Counted from the stretch's first letter, positions 1 through 11,819 are shown. The stretch: DNA of 64,000 nt from Papiliotrema nemorosa (GCA_032158125.1 JASKOT010000009.1:372001-436000); one strand, 5' to 3'. The notes: generated from the letters alone by a model not told the origin. Translations and numbers: made by a program.

Positions 1-911
1 ATCGTTCTTGTGACCCATCTGGCGCGTCAGATCGATGAGGTGGGTATAGGGAAAGACGAGCAGACTCACCTTCCTCCGGTGACCAAATCATGACGTCCGT
101 GTCGACGTTGCAATGGGCGAAATGCCCATCGGTGCTTCGTCGTACTGTCCCTCGGATGCCCATCAGACAGTGCTCTTTTAGACTTGCGAGTAGCCCTCCT
201 GTGCTCGCACCAAAATTCCTCTTACCATTCTCATTGCCCTCAATCGTCGATCTGCCCTGGGTAGGCTTGACCCAAACGATATCTTCCGCGCGTCGAAAGC
301 CCCATTTCGCCAAACATTCTCTACCTTTTTCAAGTCCATCTTGATCCCCTCTTCCTACCCAGAGAAACACAAATCCCGGATCTGCTGATATATTGCGGAT
401 GGGCAAGGAGGCCGTCTCGTCCCATGTCCCAGAGGGATTGATCAAGATGACGTCGAATCGATTCGGACCCACTGCCGAGAGGATTTCGGTTGACGAGCCG
501 CTGCGCAGCGGAAGATGAAGGGGTGGATGAGATATTCGCTCAATCTGCTCAGCTTTGAGGTTCATCAATCTCCTCAAGGCGGGGTATCTGATCATCAACA
601 TCGACTTACCGTTCTGCGACTCCAACTTACTCTTCGCAGATCTCACTGTCTTTCGCACCGAGGATATAATGCGCCCCAGAGATACCTGAAGAATTGTACC
701 ATGCCGTATAATCGTTTCTCACCGTCTCCTCTCCCGGCGAGTAGTTTATCACATTGGCCTTAGTAGGCTCGGATGTAGCGGCATGGTCGGTCGTTTCCGC
801 GAGCTGAAGCTGAGGTGGGAAGTCATATGTCGGATCAACGAGGACTCGCCTTCGTCTCTGTCTAGCGATCACGATTTGTAAGAAGTCTGTATGGGCAGCC
901 AGGGTCGTCAT
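1..911 (-). CDS. METTL14/KAR4-like MT-A70 family protein (partial, C-terminus beyond left edge)
   Basis: MT-A70 family protein of the METTL14/KAR4 branch, the non-catalytic partner of mRNA N6-adenosine methyltransferase complexes. I join exons at 631-911, 70-587 and 1-18, with introns at 588-630 and 19-69. The family blocks are clear: a NDY...EEYPALRRLMNLK stretch, FDVILINPSG, FLWVGRG, and a long C-terminal block with LKEHCLMGIRGTVRRSTDG followed by an NVDTD element. The catalytic DPPW of METTL3 (EPPL in METTL14) is replaced by NPSG, so methyl transfer by this chain is unlikely. The start at 911 is favoured, but an in-frame ATG at 977 would add 22 residues. It is divergent from the small membrane protein at 1155. 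The family call is strong; which fungal ortholog it is remains open. Confidence 0.8.
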
Positions 912-1006
912 GGTGTCGCCGTGCTCATGTTCAAGGAGCGACACGACGAGGTGTGTGACTGAACACCGAATGACCACTTCCCGAGCGTGAGACGGGTTTC
1001 TAATCT

Positions 1007-1056
1007 GATTACAAATGGGATGTCTAATCAGTTTTGTAATGGGGGATTACAAAAAC
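1007..1056. promoter_or_regulatory. Palindromic GATTACAAA-type elements in a divergent promoter
   Basis: Three related copies of an ATTACAAA element lie within 50 bases between two divergent genes: 1007-1015 forward, 1031-1040 inverted and 1046-1056 forward. The last two form a near-perfect inverted repeat with a GGGGG spacer. They could be binding sites of an A/T-rich site factor such as a homeodomain or HMG-box protein. This is inference from sequence alone. Confidence 0.3.
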
Positions 1057-1154
1057 ACTCTCCTGAAACGTGTGCCGTGGGTCCAGATCTCAAACCCAAA
1101 AGCACCGTCAACCTTTGATTCAGCCTTCATCCCTTTGAGCCCACATTCAGCAAC

Positions 1155-1401
1155 ATGCCTTCGAAACGCAGAACACAACCGCCCGCATCGAGCATATCAG
1201 CCAAGAAGCCCGATGGAGCTGTCTCCGCCCAGCCGGCGGTCAGGAGGCGTAAAGGAGAACCGTTGAGGATAGCTCTGGGCGCGATTTTGATCTTCTACTT
1301 GATCTACATGTGGATCATGAAGAACTACGGGAGTGAGTAGACGTCTATACAGGCTTATGATACACGACTGACTGCTAGCCGAGGCAGAGACGAAAGCATA
1401 G
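1155..1401 (+). CDS. Small single-pass membrane protein, 66 residues
   Basis: Two-exon gene: exon 1 at 1155-1332, a 46-nt intron with GTGAGT donor and CTGAC branch, exon 2 at 1379-1401. The joined length is 201 nt, 67 codons including stop. The product has a basic, Ser/Ala/Pro-rich N-terminus with RRRKGE, then one hydrophobic segment (LRIALGAILIFYLIYMWIM) and a short polar tail ending EAETKA. The topology (basic cytosolic face, one helix near the C-terminus) resembles tail-anchored ER or mitochondrial outer membrane proteins. I do not recognise the family. Read without splicing, the frame would stop three codons into the intron, so both forms encode almost the same protein. Confidence 0.55.
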
Positions 1402-2095
1402 GCCCGGTTTCGACGAGTCTTCCGAGATGAGGCCGCAAAGCTGTGGGGAACGTGGTGGATTTTGAAACTCGAAAGTGCGCTCGAGTGGCTCCTGGAGTGA
1501 ACCCGTGAGTATCTCAAATCACGCAGGCAGCATTCTGATTCCAGTGTGCTGCTCATTGGTCCTTGTCAACCTGCTCCTCGGGAAAATGTCACCATAATCC
1601 CACTTGCATTGTCCCTCAAACATTCCATTCATTTAGGTGTCGGACCCATCGTATAGCGTTGTATCGACCAATCATCGCAAGATATAAACTCAATGCATCA
1701 CATATACCAGTATATTGGAGAGCTTGGACGTACCGCTGCGTCATCAGTGATATGAATGCCCGGTACGATTTTGACGAAGGGCAGGAACGTGTCTGCGAAG
1801 GGGAGATCTTCGTCAGATCTGTCGGAGAATCTCCCCAGCAAGGCGACGCAGCTGTGAGTCAGACACAGGTAGTACCGACTGTACTGCATGGTATATTCCC
1901 CTGCTGCACCACTCCCTGCTGCATGCATGTATGCCGGTGATAAAGCTGCAAGGGATTGTGCAACGAGTGTTAGGCGCGCATTCCGTACTCAGGCGCCTAT
2001 GTGGATATCAGCCACGTCCCCCTGAGCGCGTTTCAGCCCATTCATGAGCTGATGTATTTCTCACTACATCCCCACTACAAGTCAATTCACCGACC
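1402..2095. other. Intergenic, upstream of USO1
   Basis: About 690 bases between the small membrane protein and USO1. Short open frames here have no recognisable composition or domain. I see no RNA gene or repeat. It presumably holds the terminator of the first gene and the USO1 promoter. Confidence 0.5.
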
Positions 2096-5000
2096 ATGGC
2101 ATCAGCACAACAGCTGACGAGCCTGTTCGGCTCGAGGCTGTCCTCGGCTTACAATCAACTACGAGGTGATTTGGGTGTACCGCAAACAGCTACGGATACC
2201 ATCGATAAGCTCGTCGAGAGGATTCAGACTAGTGCTGCGGTTGAAGATAGACGGACGGCCGTGCTTGGTCTCAAGGGTTTGAGCAGAGATTGGAGAGAGG
2301 TCAGCTAGCACTCTCGCTAGGTCGCCCAGAGCTGATGAGGCAGGAAGTCGGTGCGAGGTCATTGGAATCTTTGATCGCTGTCTTGCAACATGATGCGCCG
2401 TTCGATACGGAGATTGCCAAAGCAGCCCTGGAGACGCTCATGCAGTTGTCAGAAGTAGCTGAGAAGGTCAGCTTGCCCTTTCACGTCTTGCATCGAGCTG
2501 ATTTTGTAGCCGACGAAAGATGACCTTGGTTTGAGGTTCACGGACCAATTTCTGGAAACACCTCAACCTCTCCACTCATTGCTCAACCTCCTGTCCAACT
2601 CACCCTCCTTCTATCCACGCTTCTACGCCCTACAATACCTATCTCAGCTTGTCACCTCGCGCCCGGCCGTCGCTCAGTCGTACATCATGTCGGCCCCTCC
2701 ACCCGGTGTCGACGGGATATTAAATGTGCTCGACGCTCGAGCTCCCCCACCTGGATCCGCCCCCGGCGCCTCGCAAGGTTTGTCGGGCATGGGTGGAGGA
2801 GCAGGAGAGATGCTACGCAATGAAGCACTGCTGTTACTCCCGCCAATGTTGGCGAGCAATGCGGACTTGCAAAAGATCGTTGCATTCTCCGGAGCTTTCG
2901 AGAAGCTGTTTGAAATCATCAACTCGGAAGGAGGATCAGATGGTGGGATCGTTGTACAGGACGCGATGACTGTTGTGGGCTGTTTGTTACGGTTCAACGT
3001 GTCTAATCAGGTCAGTTGCCGGCCATTCGAATGTTACGATCAGCTGATGGGTAGAATTACTTCAGGGAGTTGTCCCTTATTCCTTCTATTCCTCCCGTTC
3101 TCGGCTTCCCATCTGCACTTGGGCCCGAGGCTCCATCTCCAGACGAATTTGCGTTGCAGTTCTGGCCCGAGCAAAAACTCTACAATGCTGGACTAGTTTT
3201 GGGTCTCATAAGGTCACTTATCGGGGGACCAGGTGGTGGAAATCAGGTAAGCTTGTTGTTGGTTTGTTTTACGGACCAGATCTGATCATAGACTGCAATG
3301 GTGTCAGGCGGCGTCACGCGGTGCCTATTGGAACTCGGTCTTGCATCAAATGCCCCGAACGGCCTCAAATCTCAAGCGCTCAACACCTTGACACCTATCC
3401 TTACCTCTTCTGTTCCCAACCAGTCGCTTCTGTCATCCTTGGTCCTGTCACCGCTCGTCCCGGTCCACGCGGACGAGGAGCATCCCAATGGCGGTTTTGT
3501 CAGGCTACCGCCTAGATCCGCTGTAGCTGTATTGGTGTCAGAGGTCGTGGAAGGTGATCCGAGTGCCGGAGGAAGAGGATTGAGGTGTCGTGCCGCCGGC
3601 GTCAACATGTTCGAAGTGAGCTGATCTCTGCTGACCGGTAACATGTGCTCACCTCTAGGCATATGTGTCTGGCAACGACGACGCTCGGATCGACATCCTT
3701 TCCTCTCTATCCGCTCCTCCACCCACGGAGGAAGAGTTCCCCACGGTCGGATCAATCATCTTATCGGGATTGCTTGACCTGCCCACCTCCCCCGAAGCAC
3801 CGTTCGACCCATACCGCTCCCTTTTCTCCTGTCTCCTTTTGGCTCACCTCGTGAGGAACTCTGAGCACGCGAAGAAGCTCGCTCGGGACGTCACGATACC
3901 GTCCGCAGACGAACAATCAGCCGATGACGAAGATAAAGTCGGCTTGGTTCAATTGATTGTCGGGAACCTCATGATGGCTTCGAGAGAACAAACCGAATGC
4001 GTCAATCGAGCTGCCAAAGAGGGCAAGTCGCCAGGATCGACGGAAGAAGAGGATTGGACGAGGGTAATGGTTGGATACCTCGTTTTGCTCTGTGTCTGGT
4101 TATGGGATAGCCCGAAGACAGTCAAAGAATTCTTGAGCGAGAGTGCAAATCTGCAGGTGGTACGCGAAACTCCCCACTGTGTTGCTCTCCGAGCTGATGA
4201 AATAGCTCATTCAACCTATAACACAAACGACAGGGATTGACCCGCTCGTCCAAGGTCTCAGCGCGTTCCTCCTTGGTGTATGCTACGAGTTCAACCGGGA
4301 ACCAGGAGAAATTACGCGGGCAACATTGCATCCCATCCTGCACTCGCGAATAGGCCCAGATCAATTTGTCTCCAGAATGGCTAGGTTACGCGAAGATCCG
4401 CGGTTCAGGGCTGTCCAGCCAGACGCTTTTGAGAATGAGGCTAGCCCGCCTGATGGACCCGGTGTCCCGTTGGATTTGGAGGAGGATCTGGAAGAAGGGC
4501 TTGAGCTGTGGTTTGACTGGGCGTTTGTCGACTTCTGGAAAAATCATTATTGTCAGTTCACAGCCGCTCCTGGCCCGAAACTGACAGATAGACACTATTC
4601 AGCGATCAATAGCTGTAGATCCGGACGCTGTCCGAGGCCCTGCTGGTAAGTTGTATTTGCCTAACCACTGGTCATAGGTTGACGTACAGCTGGAGATGAC
4701 GGCGAGACCGCAGCGATCATCATGTCCCTCCGACAAAAGTTGAAAGCTCAGACCGATGAAGTGGTATCACTCCAATCCAAGTTGTCCGCCATTGCCAATG
4801 AGCACAAGCAAGAGAAAGACACACTTGTCAATGAAGTCCAATCACTATCCGAGCAAGTCGCCTCTCTCAGCGCCTCCCTTCAGACCGCCGAATCGAGCAC
4901 CAGAGGACACGGTGCGCAACTGGAAGAGTTGAGATCTGGGCATTCAGCCGAATTGGAGAAATTGGCCAGAGAGCTGGAAGAGACCAAAGGCAGACTGGAG

Positions 5001-5591
5001 AAGAGCGCGGCCGGCGAATCGGCGTTGGAAGAAGTTCGAGCGGAACTCGGAAAGACAAAGAGTCGCCTCGAGGAGCTCGAGCAGGAGAAGACGGGCAGTG
5101 AGGCTAGACTGCAGGAGCTGGAAACTCAAGCAGAGGAGAGCAAGAAGAAAGTGGCCGATCTGGAAAGCGCAAGCAGAGATGATGGAAGGGTCAAAGAGCT
5201 TGAGGCGGAGGTTGAAAGCGCGAAGACCAAGTTGGCGGAAATGACCAAGGAGAAGGAGGCTGCCGAGGTGAAAATCAAAGAGCTCGAAGCGGAAGACTCG
5301 GCCGCTGGAGGTGGTGGAGGTGGGAAAAAGAAGAAGGGTAAAGGGGGAGCTGCTGGTGCGGCAGGGGACAAAAAGGTAGAAGAGTTGGAGAAAAAGTTGG
5401 AGGAGCTCGAGAAGAATTTGAAGGAAGAGACATCGAAGAGGGAAGAAGGGGAGAAGGAACATGAAGATCTGTTGGTTTTGCTCGAAGAGTTGAGTCAGAA
5501 GAGAAAGAGGGACAAGCAGAGGATGAAGGAAAAGGGGCTGGATGTCAGTGAAGGTGAAGATGAGGATGAGGACGATGAGGAAGACGAGTAG
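2096..5591 (+). CDS. USO1: USO1/p115 vesicle tethering factor
   Basis: General vesicular transport factor that tethers ER-derived COPII vesicles to the Golgi, acting with the Rab Ypt1. The N-terminal two thirds is an armadillo-like head with repeated helical blocks: ALETLMQLSEVAEK, QFLETPQPLHSLLNLLSNS, LRNEALLLLPPMLASNADLQKIVAFSGAFEKLF, VVGCLLRFNVSNQNYFRE. The last exon from about 4690 encodes a coiled coil of roughly 290 residues starting MSLRQKLKAQTDEVVSLQSK. This is interrupted by a Gly/Lys-rich linker and ends in a highly acidic tail (SEGEDEDEDDEE), as in human p115. At least eight short introns are needed, for example around 2298-2346, 2466-2512 and 3010-3056. The coiled coil is much shorter than that of S. 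cerevisiae Uso1 and closer to p115. It converges with the acyl-CoA synthetase gene. Confidence 0.9.
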
Positions 5592-5834
5592 AGACGAGGG
5601 CATGGTTGGACCCTGCTCACGGATTATTGTCTGATGCGACGGCTATTTATGTACAAATGCATCTCGCTGCGATGTCGACTATGGAGGACTGAAAGTATCG
5701 CCGAAGGCCTATCTACTTGTACCTCCGTAATGTATCTCGGTCCCAGGGGTATGCTACACACCTACCTCTCCGCCCGTCATTCTCAATCGGATCTCGCCAT
5801 TATAAACACAGCATACACTCCAGCGGTCGGGCGA

Positions 5835-8302
5835 CTACTTGTAAACGGCCTTGATTCGGTCATTATAGTGCTTCTCGATGGTCTTTCGCTGAAGTTCTGA
5901 CAAGTCAGCTGCGCAATTCCCCAGAGGGCGAAAGCGACTCACTCTGAGCAGCAGTCAAGAATCCGCTCTCGGGCGTCCACTCATCATGCGTCAACACAAT
6001 CGCCTCGAGGAGCTCCATTCCCTTCAATCCTTGCTTTCGACCGACCGCGTTGAGCTCTTTCAGAGCAGCATCGACCACCTTTGAATCCTTGCATAATGCC
6101 TCCAGATCTTCGCCATCTCCGAGGCCGTTCTTCTTTGCAAACGAGGGCAAGTTTTGCGGGTGCGCAACAACGACCATGGCGGGCTGGTTATGGTCTTGGT
6201 TGGCAATAACGGCTCCATTGGCAACCAAGGGACAAGATTTGTAGATTGATTCGAGGTGCTCAATGGCGATGTACTCTCCGCCAGAGAGCTTGACGAGGTT
6301 CTTGAGTCGATCGATGATGGACAGGGTACCGTCCTTGTTCCATTGACCAACATCTCCCGTCTTGAACCAACCTTCCTCGTCGAACGACTCTTTATCGAGA
6401 TCGGGTCGTTTGTAGTAACCTTTGAAAATCGCAGGACCCCGGACGTAGATTTCTCCTTGCGGTGGGTTGTTGGTCGAGAAGTAGCCAGCCTCCTTGGCAT
6501 CGACCAACTTGATCTCGGCTGCTGGAACAGGTCCTCCAACGGAACCGTATTGCATCCAGGCAGGGTTGAGGATACAAGCCATAGCAGTGGACTCAGTCAG
6601 ACCGTAGCCTGGGATAAGCTTGATCACGGATCAGGAAACGCGGGAAATTTACCTTGAATCATAGTGACAAGAGCGTTGCAAATGAATTGTTGTGTAGACT
6701 TCGAGACAGCCCCTCCACCGTTGAAGACGAATCGAAGGCGACCACCGGTCTGTTGTCGAACCTGGTTGAAAACTACAGTGTCTGTGAGGCCAGAGACCAA
6801 GGGCAAATGGTAGTTCTGCGCGGCGGCTTTGGCACTGAGAGCAAAGTTGAAGACCGACTTCTTGAGTGCGCCTGATGATTCGACCTTGCCGAGAATACCC
6901 TTTCGGATCAGCTCCCAGACGGCTGGGACACCGATCATGATGCTCTGCCACGTCAGCTAGATTATGGTCTTTGGACAAAATATGGCTAACCGGTTTGAAC
7001 TCGGCGATATCACCCTTGCACTCGCGAACACTAGCATCCGTCAAGGTCTTTACCCGGCCGTATCCGATTGGCATTCCGGCAAACGACAAGGACATCTCGA
7101 CGACGAACTCGAGAATGTGGGCAAGGGGAAGGAAAGCAAGGTAGGTATCTGTGGGGATGAAAAGCTCATACAGGAGCTGCCAGACTGATGCGACTGAAGA
7201 CTTAGTTTCTGTCGGGTCCGAGGTGTCCAAAGTACTCACTAGCTGCCGTGACGTTTCCGTGCGTCAGAAGCACGCCCTTAGGCGTTCCGGCTATAATTCG
7301 TCAGAGCTAATCTCGCTGAGACAAGAGAACTCACTTGATCCAGAAGTGTACATGCAACAGTATACATCCTCTCGCTTCGCGACCTTTTTCTCCACTGGGT
7401 TTTTCTTACCGAGCTCCTCCACCTCATCAATGTGGACCACCTTCAATCCCTCTCGGACATTCTTCAGCTCGTCCAGAACCTTTTGCTCCGGCTCTCCATC
7501 GTACACGATGAGCTTGACAGTCTGACATTTGCTAATAACCTTAGTGAGGGTAGGAATCAGATCGGCATTTGTGAACATGGCTCGAACTTCCGTCTCGTTG
7601 AGCGAGTGGGTGAGTCCATCCGGACCGAGAGAGTCGTAAGCTGTACAGATCGGAACAGCATTAAAAGCACAAGCATGAGCCATCAACATCCAATTTCGAC
7701 TGATCTTCAGCATGATCTTCTCTATAGTATTCGGCTCTCACGAGGTAGATCCGTAAATGTTGAAAAACGTTTCTCCATCTCCTCCCACTCCCAGTTCCCT
7801 CAGTCCGGATCCAACATTCTTGGTAGCTTGAAGCATCTGCTCAAAGGTCATCCACTCGAAAGGCTTCAGTTTGAAGTAATTCCAAGTCTTCTTCTGCTTC
7901 TCCTCCTTTCCGCCAACCATCTTGGTCACCTCCTTCTCCTCGGTGATGACCCTTTCGATATCCCGCTTGGCGAAACCCTTCTTGTTGCCATGGGTTCGAG
8001 CGAGATAGAGCATGACATCGTGGACCGTGTCAACCCCTGGAGCAGGTTCTATGTCCGTTAGTCATGACTTAAACAGGTGCGACGCGGTTGAGCAGGGGTG
8101 GCAATGCGAGCTCGGACATGGATTGATACCCGATGTCCGTAGCCGAAGGCCCCCGGCATGGAAAAGCAGGGCGGAAAGCTGACTCACGCGTGGCGAGGTC
8201 TTTGACGCAGTATGAACGTCTGATACGGGTGGACCCTTCTGGTTTGGGCTTGTCTGCGTCGACCTCCCAACTGGCTGATTCGTTTCTCTTTCGAGGGGCC
8301 AT
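5835..8302 (-). CDS. FAA1: Long-chain fatty acid-CoA ligase (FAA1-type)
   Basis: ATP-dependent long-chain acyl-CoA synthetase that activates fatty acids for lipid synthesis and beta-oxidation. Start MAPRKRNES at 8302; introns are short. The AMP-binding signature YTSGSTGTPKGVLLTHGN is created across an intron near 7290-7335. It is followed by LAFLPLAHILEFV, the P-loop-distal GYGLTE (near 6600), WFKTGDVG with the ATP-binding Asp, and RLKNLVKLSGGEYIAIEHLE. The C-terminus reads LQRKTIEKHYNDRIKAVYK and stops at 5835-5837 after a small intron near 5896-5945. Order and spacing match fungal Faa1/Faa4. The gene symbol denotes the family; I cannot tell Faa1 from Faa4. Transcription is divergent from the secreted protein at 9318 across about 1 kb. 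Confidence 0.9.
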
Positions 8303-9317
8303 GGCGGGTGAAAGTGTTGCGGGTACAGTGAGAGATGAGGGTCTGGTCTGTCAGTACAAGCTGTCAGGAGCAAGAAGATGAACCGACAATGTAATCTGTC
8401 ACCTCTTTGCTGTGCGCAGTCGGGAAGAGGTCAAAGGATAACACTGAAGGGCGAGATATGTTGGTGAGTAGTAATTCGTGGCCGGTGAGAAGGGGGGGAT
8501 GATGATGACGCGCCACCCAGTTGCCCCACTTTAAGTATCTCGTCACCTCCTTGTTGCCACCCACTCGATCCGACCCGCCCCAAATGATCCCGTCACAAGA
8601 CTTTCATCCCAGAAAGGCTCGGCTTCGGGCAGGCCATTTGTTTGCGACAGCCTCAACGCTATGCATCACCTCACCCTTGTGCTGCTCCGCATCTGCAGCG
8701 GGGGGAGGGTGGAAAGATCAGTGTACAGCTTTTTCTGACCAGATCCGGTGCGTTGCCATGTAGCATCACCCTCAAAGGAGCCCACCTGAAACACCAACCC
8801 CTGCATACACACTCACAACGTCCCCCTTAAAAGACCTATATTCAGACTTTCCCAAGACTCAAAGACGACCAGAGTCGAGGCTATTTGATGAAGGACATAA
8901 TCATTTGACCGTCACTTACTGTACATTACTCGTATTGCCCAGCGCTTGATTCAGCTGTGTTCAGTCGCGCCAAGACTGGTGGCCCATTCTTGGCTGAGAC
9001 CGTGTCGACGGGAAGGACATCATCAGCTGACGCGTGAGATCGGATCAGGCCTGATTTGGCTAAGCGGTCAAGTCCGTTCCCATCATCCCGATAACACAGA
9101 AAAGACTGGTCAAAACCGACTGTACTGTCTACTTTGCGCGTAGGATAGGTCGATCCTTTCAACCGTCGATCCTTTCAACCGTCGATCCTTCATCTTCAAG
9201 CACGCTCCTTTGACAGGTTATCCTGACATACACTAAGGTCTCCCCGTGGCCGAGATTGACGCAACTGATCAGCTACATTGACCTCTGACCTACTAGCATC
9301 CATCCCCAAGCTGCAAG
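8303..9317. other. Intergenic, divergent promoter region
   Basis: About 1 kb between the start codons of the acyl-CoA ligase (-) and the secreted Cys protein (+). It holds the short tandem repeat at 9149-9190 and pyrimidine-rich runs near the ligase start. Open frames here show no coding character. Confidence 0.5.
9149..9190. repeat. 16-bp tandem repeat, about 2.6 copies
   Basis: The unit GTCGATCCTTTCAACC occurs at 9149-9164 and 9165-9180, and a third partial copy begins at 9181. It lies about 130 bases upstream of the secreted protein start, so it could be a repeated factor site or simple slippage. Confidence 0.75.
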
Positions 9318-10102
9318 ATGAGTAAGAACGCATGGACGTTGTCCCTCGCTCTCGTCGTGTTGAGAGTAGCGACAGCTCAACAAGACCCTTCTTACCCGAC
9401 ATGGGTGACCAATGACTATCCGTGCGTCATCAAATGTATGGAAGACCAGTTTGCCAATGCTCAGCCTCCTGCAACGTGGGTATCGAATCCTGCAATCACG
9501 CTGATGGGGTAGAGATGATAAGGTTGCGGCTGCGATGGGATGTGTAAGAGATGCTTGTTCAAAAGACACGGCTCAAGGAAACGTCTATCAAGCGCACTAC
9601 ATCATCAACGTGAGCGCTATTTGGATCGAGGTGAGATTGACGACAGATGTTCAATACCATCGGATCGATCTATGAGCCTCAGTCTTGGCAAGATGGCAAT
9701 GCTCCGGACGCGAAAGATCTAGTCGCGCCAACAGGATGGACCCAGACGCAAGTCACGACGACGTGGACGGAAAACGACCAGCCTACGACGATTACCACCT
9801 CTGTCTGGGCTCCACCTGCCACGAACAATCAAGCTGCCCAGCCTGCCGAAACGACTTCAGCTGCTGCTGCGCCTACATCTGCAAGCGGCGCTGTCGTCGA
9901 GAGCAAGAGCGTCGTGCATCCTTCGAGCAAAGCTGCTTCAGCATCGGCTTCGAGGAGCGGCAATGCGAGCACAAGTGGAAATGGAACAGAAAACGGGTCG
10001 GGCAGGATTATTCCGCTCAATATGGGTCTTTCTGTCCTCTTCAGTTTTGGTGTGGTGTCATTAGCTGGATTGGCAGGAGGAGTGGGTCTCTTAGGCTTGT
10101 AG
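9318..10102 (+). CDS. Small secreted, probably GPI-anchored Cys protein
   Basis: Three exons. The first intron starts about 9478 (GTGGGT, acceptor GGGGTAG). The second is the 37-nt stretch GTGAGC...GACAG ending at about 9651. The product begins with a signal peptide (MSKNAWTLSLALVVLRVATAQ), then a compact region with four cysteines in paired C-x3-C spacing (YPCVIKCMEDQF and MGCVRDACSK). It continues with a Thr/Ser/Ala-rich stalk and a C-terminal hydrophobic segment preceded by NGSGR, as expected for a GPI signal. This layout recalls reduced CFEM-like wall proteins, but with four instead of eight cysteines I do not call it CFEM. It is probably a cell-wall or surface protein. Confidence 0.75.
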
Positions 10103-10257
10103 ATGCTTTCTCGCGAGATGGACTGTATGGCCCGTATCACGCTGTCGGATCCGAGCGAGTTCTGTCGTCATTTCATCTCCACAAAAGTCGGAATACGTTG
10201 GTTAGCGACGACCGCTTATAGCTTGCTCGGCATAGGTCGATCCTGGCTAGAGCATAC

Positions 10258-11819
10258 ATGTCCATCTGTCGAACAGCTTACAAACATCGAACCAGCCGTG
10301 CAACCCTTTCTCACCTTTACAACAGGACATCTGCACCTCTTCAACCACCGTTACCACCTCGACCCACCTTACGTCACTTCAGCTCGTCCAGGTTGTCGTT
10401 TGCAAAGATGAGATGTATTTTGATCAAAGACGGGAAAGGTCCCGCAGAGAACCTCTATCTAGGAGAGGAGGAGACACCTGAGCCCAAGCAAGGCGAGGTT
10501 CAGGTCAAAATCAAGGTCAGCATCTTTGTCCTGAGACTCAACTGATTGTAGACGTTCGGACTGAACAGGATGGACCTCCTACAGCGAATGGGGCAGTATC
10601 CTCTGCCTCCTCAGGCATCAAAGACCATCATGGGAGTAGAATTTGCGGGAGTCGTCACAAAGCTGGGTGAGGGGGCAAGCACGTACAAGGAGGGGGATGA
10701 GGTGTTTGGTCTGGCTTTTGGAGCATGTCGCCTCTGTGATGTGCCCTATCAGAGCTGACATACAGGGAGCCTATGCGGAATACATTGTCAGTCCGGAGAG
10801 TATGCTTCTGCCCAAGCCGAAAGAGGTTGGATGGGACGAAGCCGGAGGTATCCCTGAGAACTGGATGACTGGTGTGTAGGCGTCACGATCGTCTGGCCCC
10901 TGCTGACAGGCAGCATACCAGGCGCTCTTCCTCGAGGGTAACCTCCAGAAGGGTCAGAACGTACTGATCCATGCTGTGAGTGAAAAATTGGGGACCGGAA
11001 CGAGCTGACTTCGAAGGGAGCTTCTGGTGTGGGAGTTGCTGCTATACAACTTGCGCGTAAATATCGAGTCTTTGCTATCCATATTGAGTCTGACCCGTAG
11101 TATCTGTCGGTGGGGCCAATAAGGTCTTCACGACTTGTGGGACCGACGACAAAGTCAATTTCCTCAAAGAACTCGGTAAAAACGACGAAAGACTGGTACC
11201 GATCAATTACAAGACACAGAGTGAGCTTACTTCCCTACGATTTTGCAGAGATTTACTACATGAGGACAGCTCTTCTAGTAGCAAGCGAGAGCTCAAGCTG
11301 ACTTCAGACTTCGAGGAAGAGATCAAAAAGTCGGAGGAAGGAGTCGACCTCATCATCGACTTTATAGGCAAAAACTACTTCAACCAGAACCTTTCTTCCC
11401 TCCGACGAGATGGCACACTCGTCTTCCTCGCCATGATGTCAGGTCCCAAGCTCCCGGAAGACACCAATATCATTCCCATCCTATTCAAGCGATTGACCTT
11501 GAAGGGCTCAACCTTGAGAAGCAGGACAGTAGAATACCAAGCGGATCTGCTGCAGCGTTTCAGGGAGCATGCATTGGGGTTGATTCAGGAGGGCAAGATG
11601 GAGGTCAAGGTGCATGAGGTATTTGATTGGGAGAAGGTGGTGGACGCACATAAGGAGATGGAGGCGAACAAGAACAGCGGAAAGGTGAGTCAACCTTGTA
11701 TTCCCTCGCCGCACCCCGTCTCTCTCTTCCTTGACCATCGACCAGACAACCTCAAGTCCCACTTCTAGCTATGTCAGAGTATGCTGATGGATTAGATCGT
11801 TTTCCGTATCTCACAGTAG
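10258..11819 (+). CDS. NADPH:quinone oxidoreductase (zeta-crystallin/PIG3-like, MDR family)
   Basis: Zinc-free medium-chain reductase reducing quinones or enals with NADPH. Visible blocks: TFGLNRMDLLQRMGQYPLP, the GVEFAGVV core, the nucleotide-binding loop HAGASGVGVAAIQLAR (across introns near 10978-11016), IDFIGKNYF, and a C-terminus ending SGKIVFRISQ after an intron at about 11684-11795. The conserved enzyme begins at MRCILIKDG (10408). The frame is open upstream to an ATG at 10258, which adds 50 residues rich in Arg, Ser and Thr without acidic residues and ending LRHFSSSRLSFAK. That is a typical mitochondrial presequence. I therefore give the longer gene; initiation at 10408 would yield a cytosolic form. 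At least six introns. Confidence 0.82.

Noticed and set aside
1563..1940. 125-codon open frame upstream of USO1
   Set aside because: Cys/His/Arg-rich random composition with no conserved block; it looks like a chance frame in intergenic DNA.
4944..5603. 219-codon minus-strand frame opposite the USO1 coiled coil, rich in Leu and Phe
   Set aside because: It is the antisense shadow of a Glu/Lys-rich coiled coil, which always yields Leu/Phe-rich frames.
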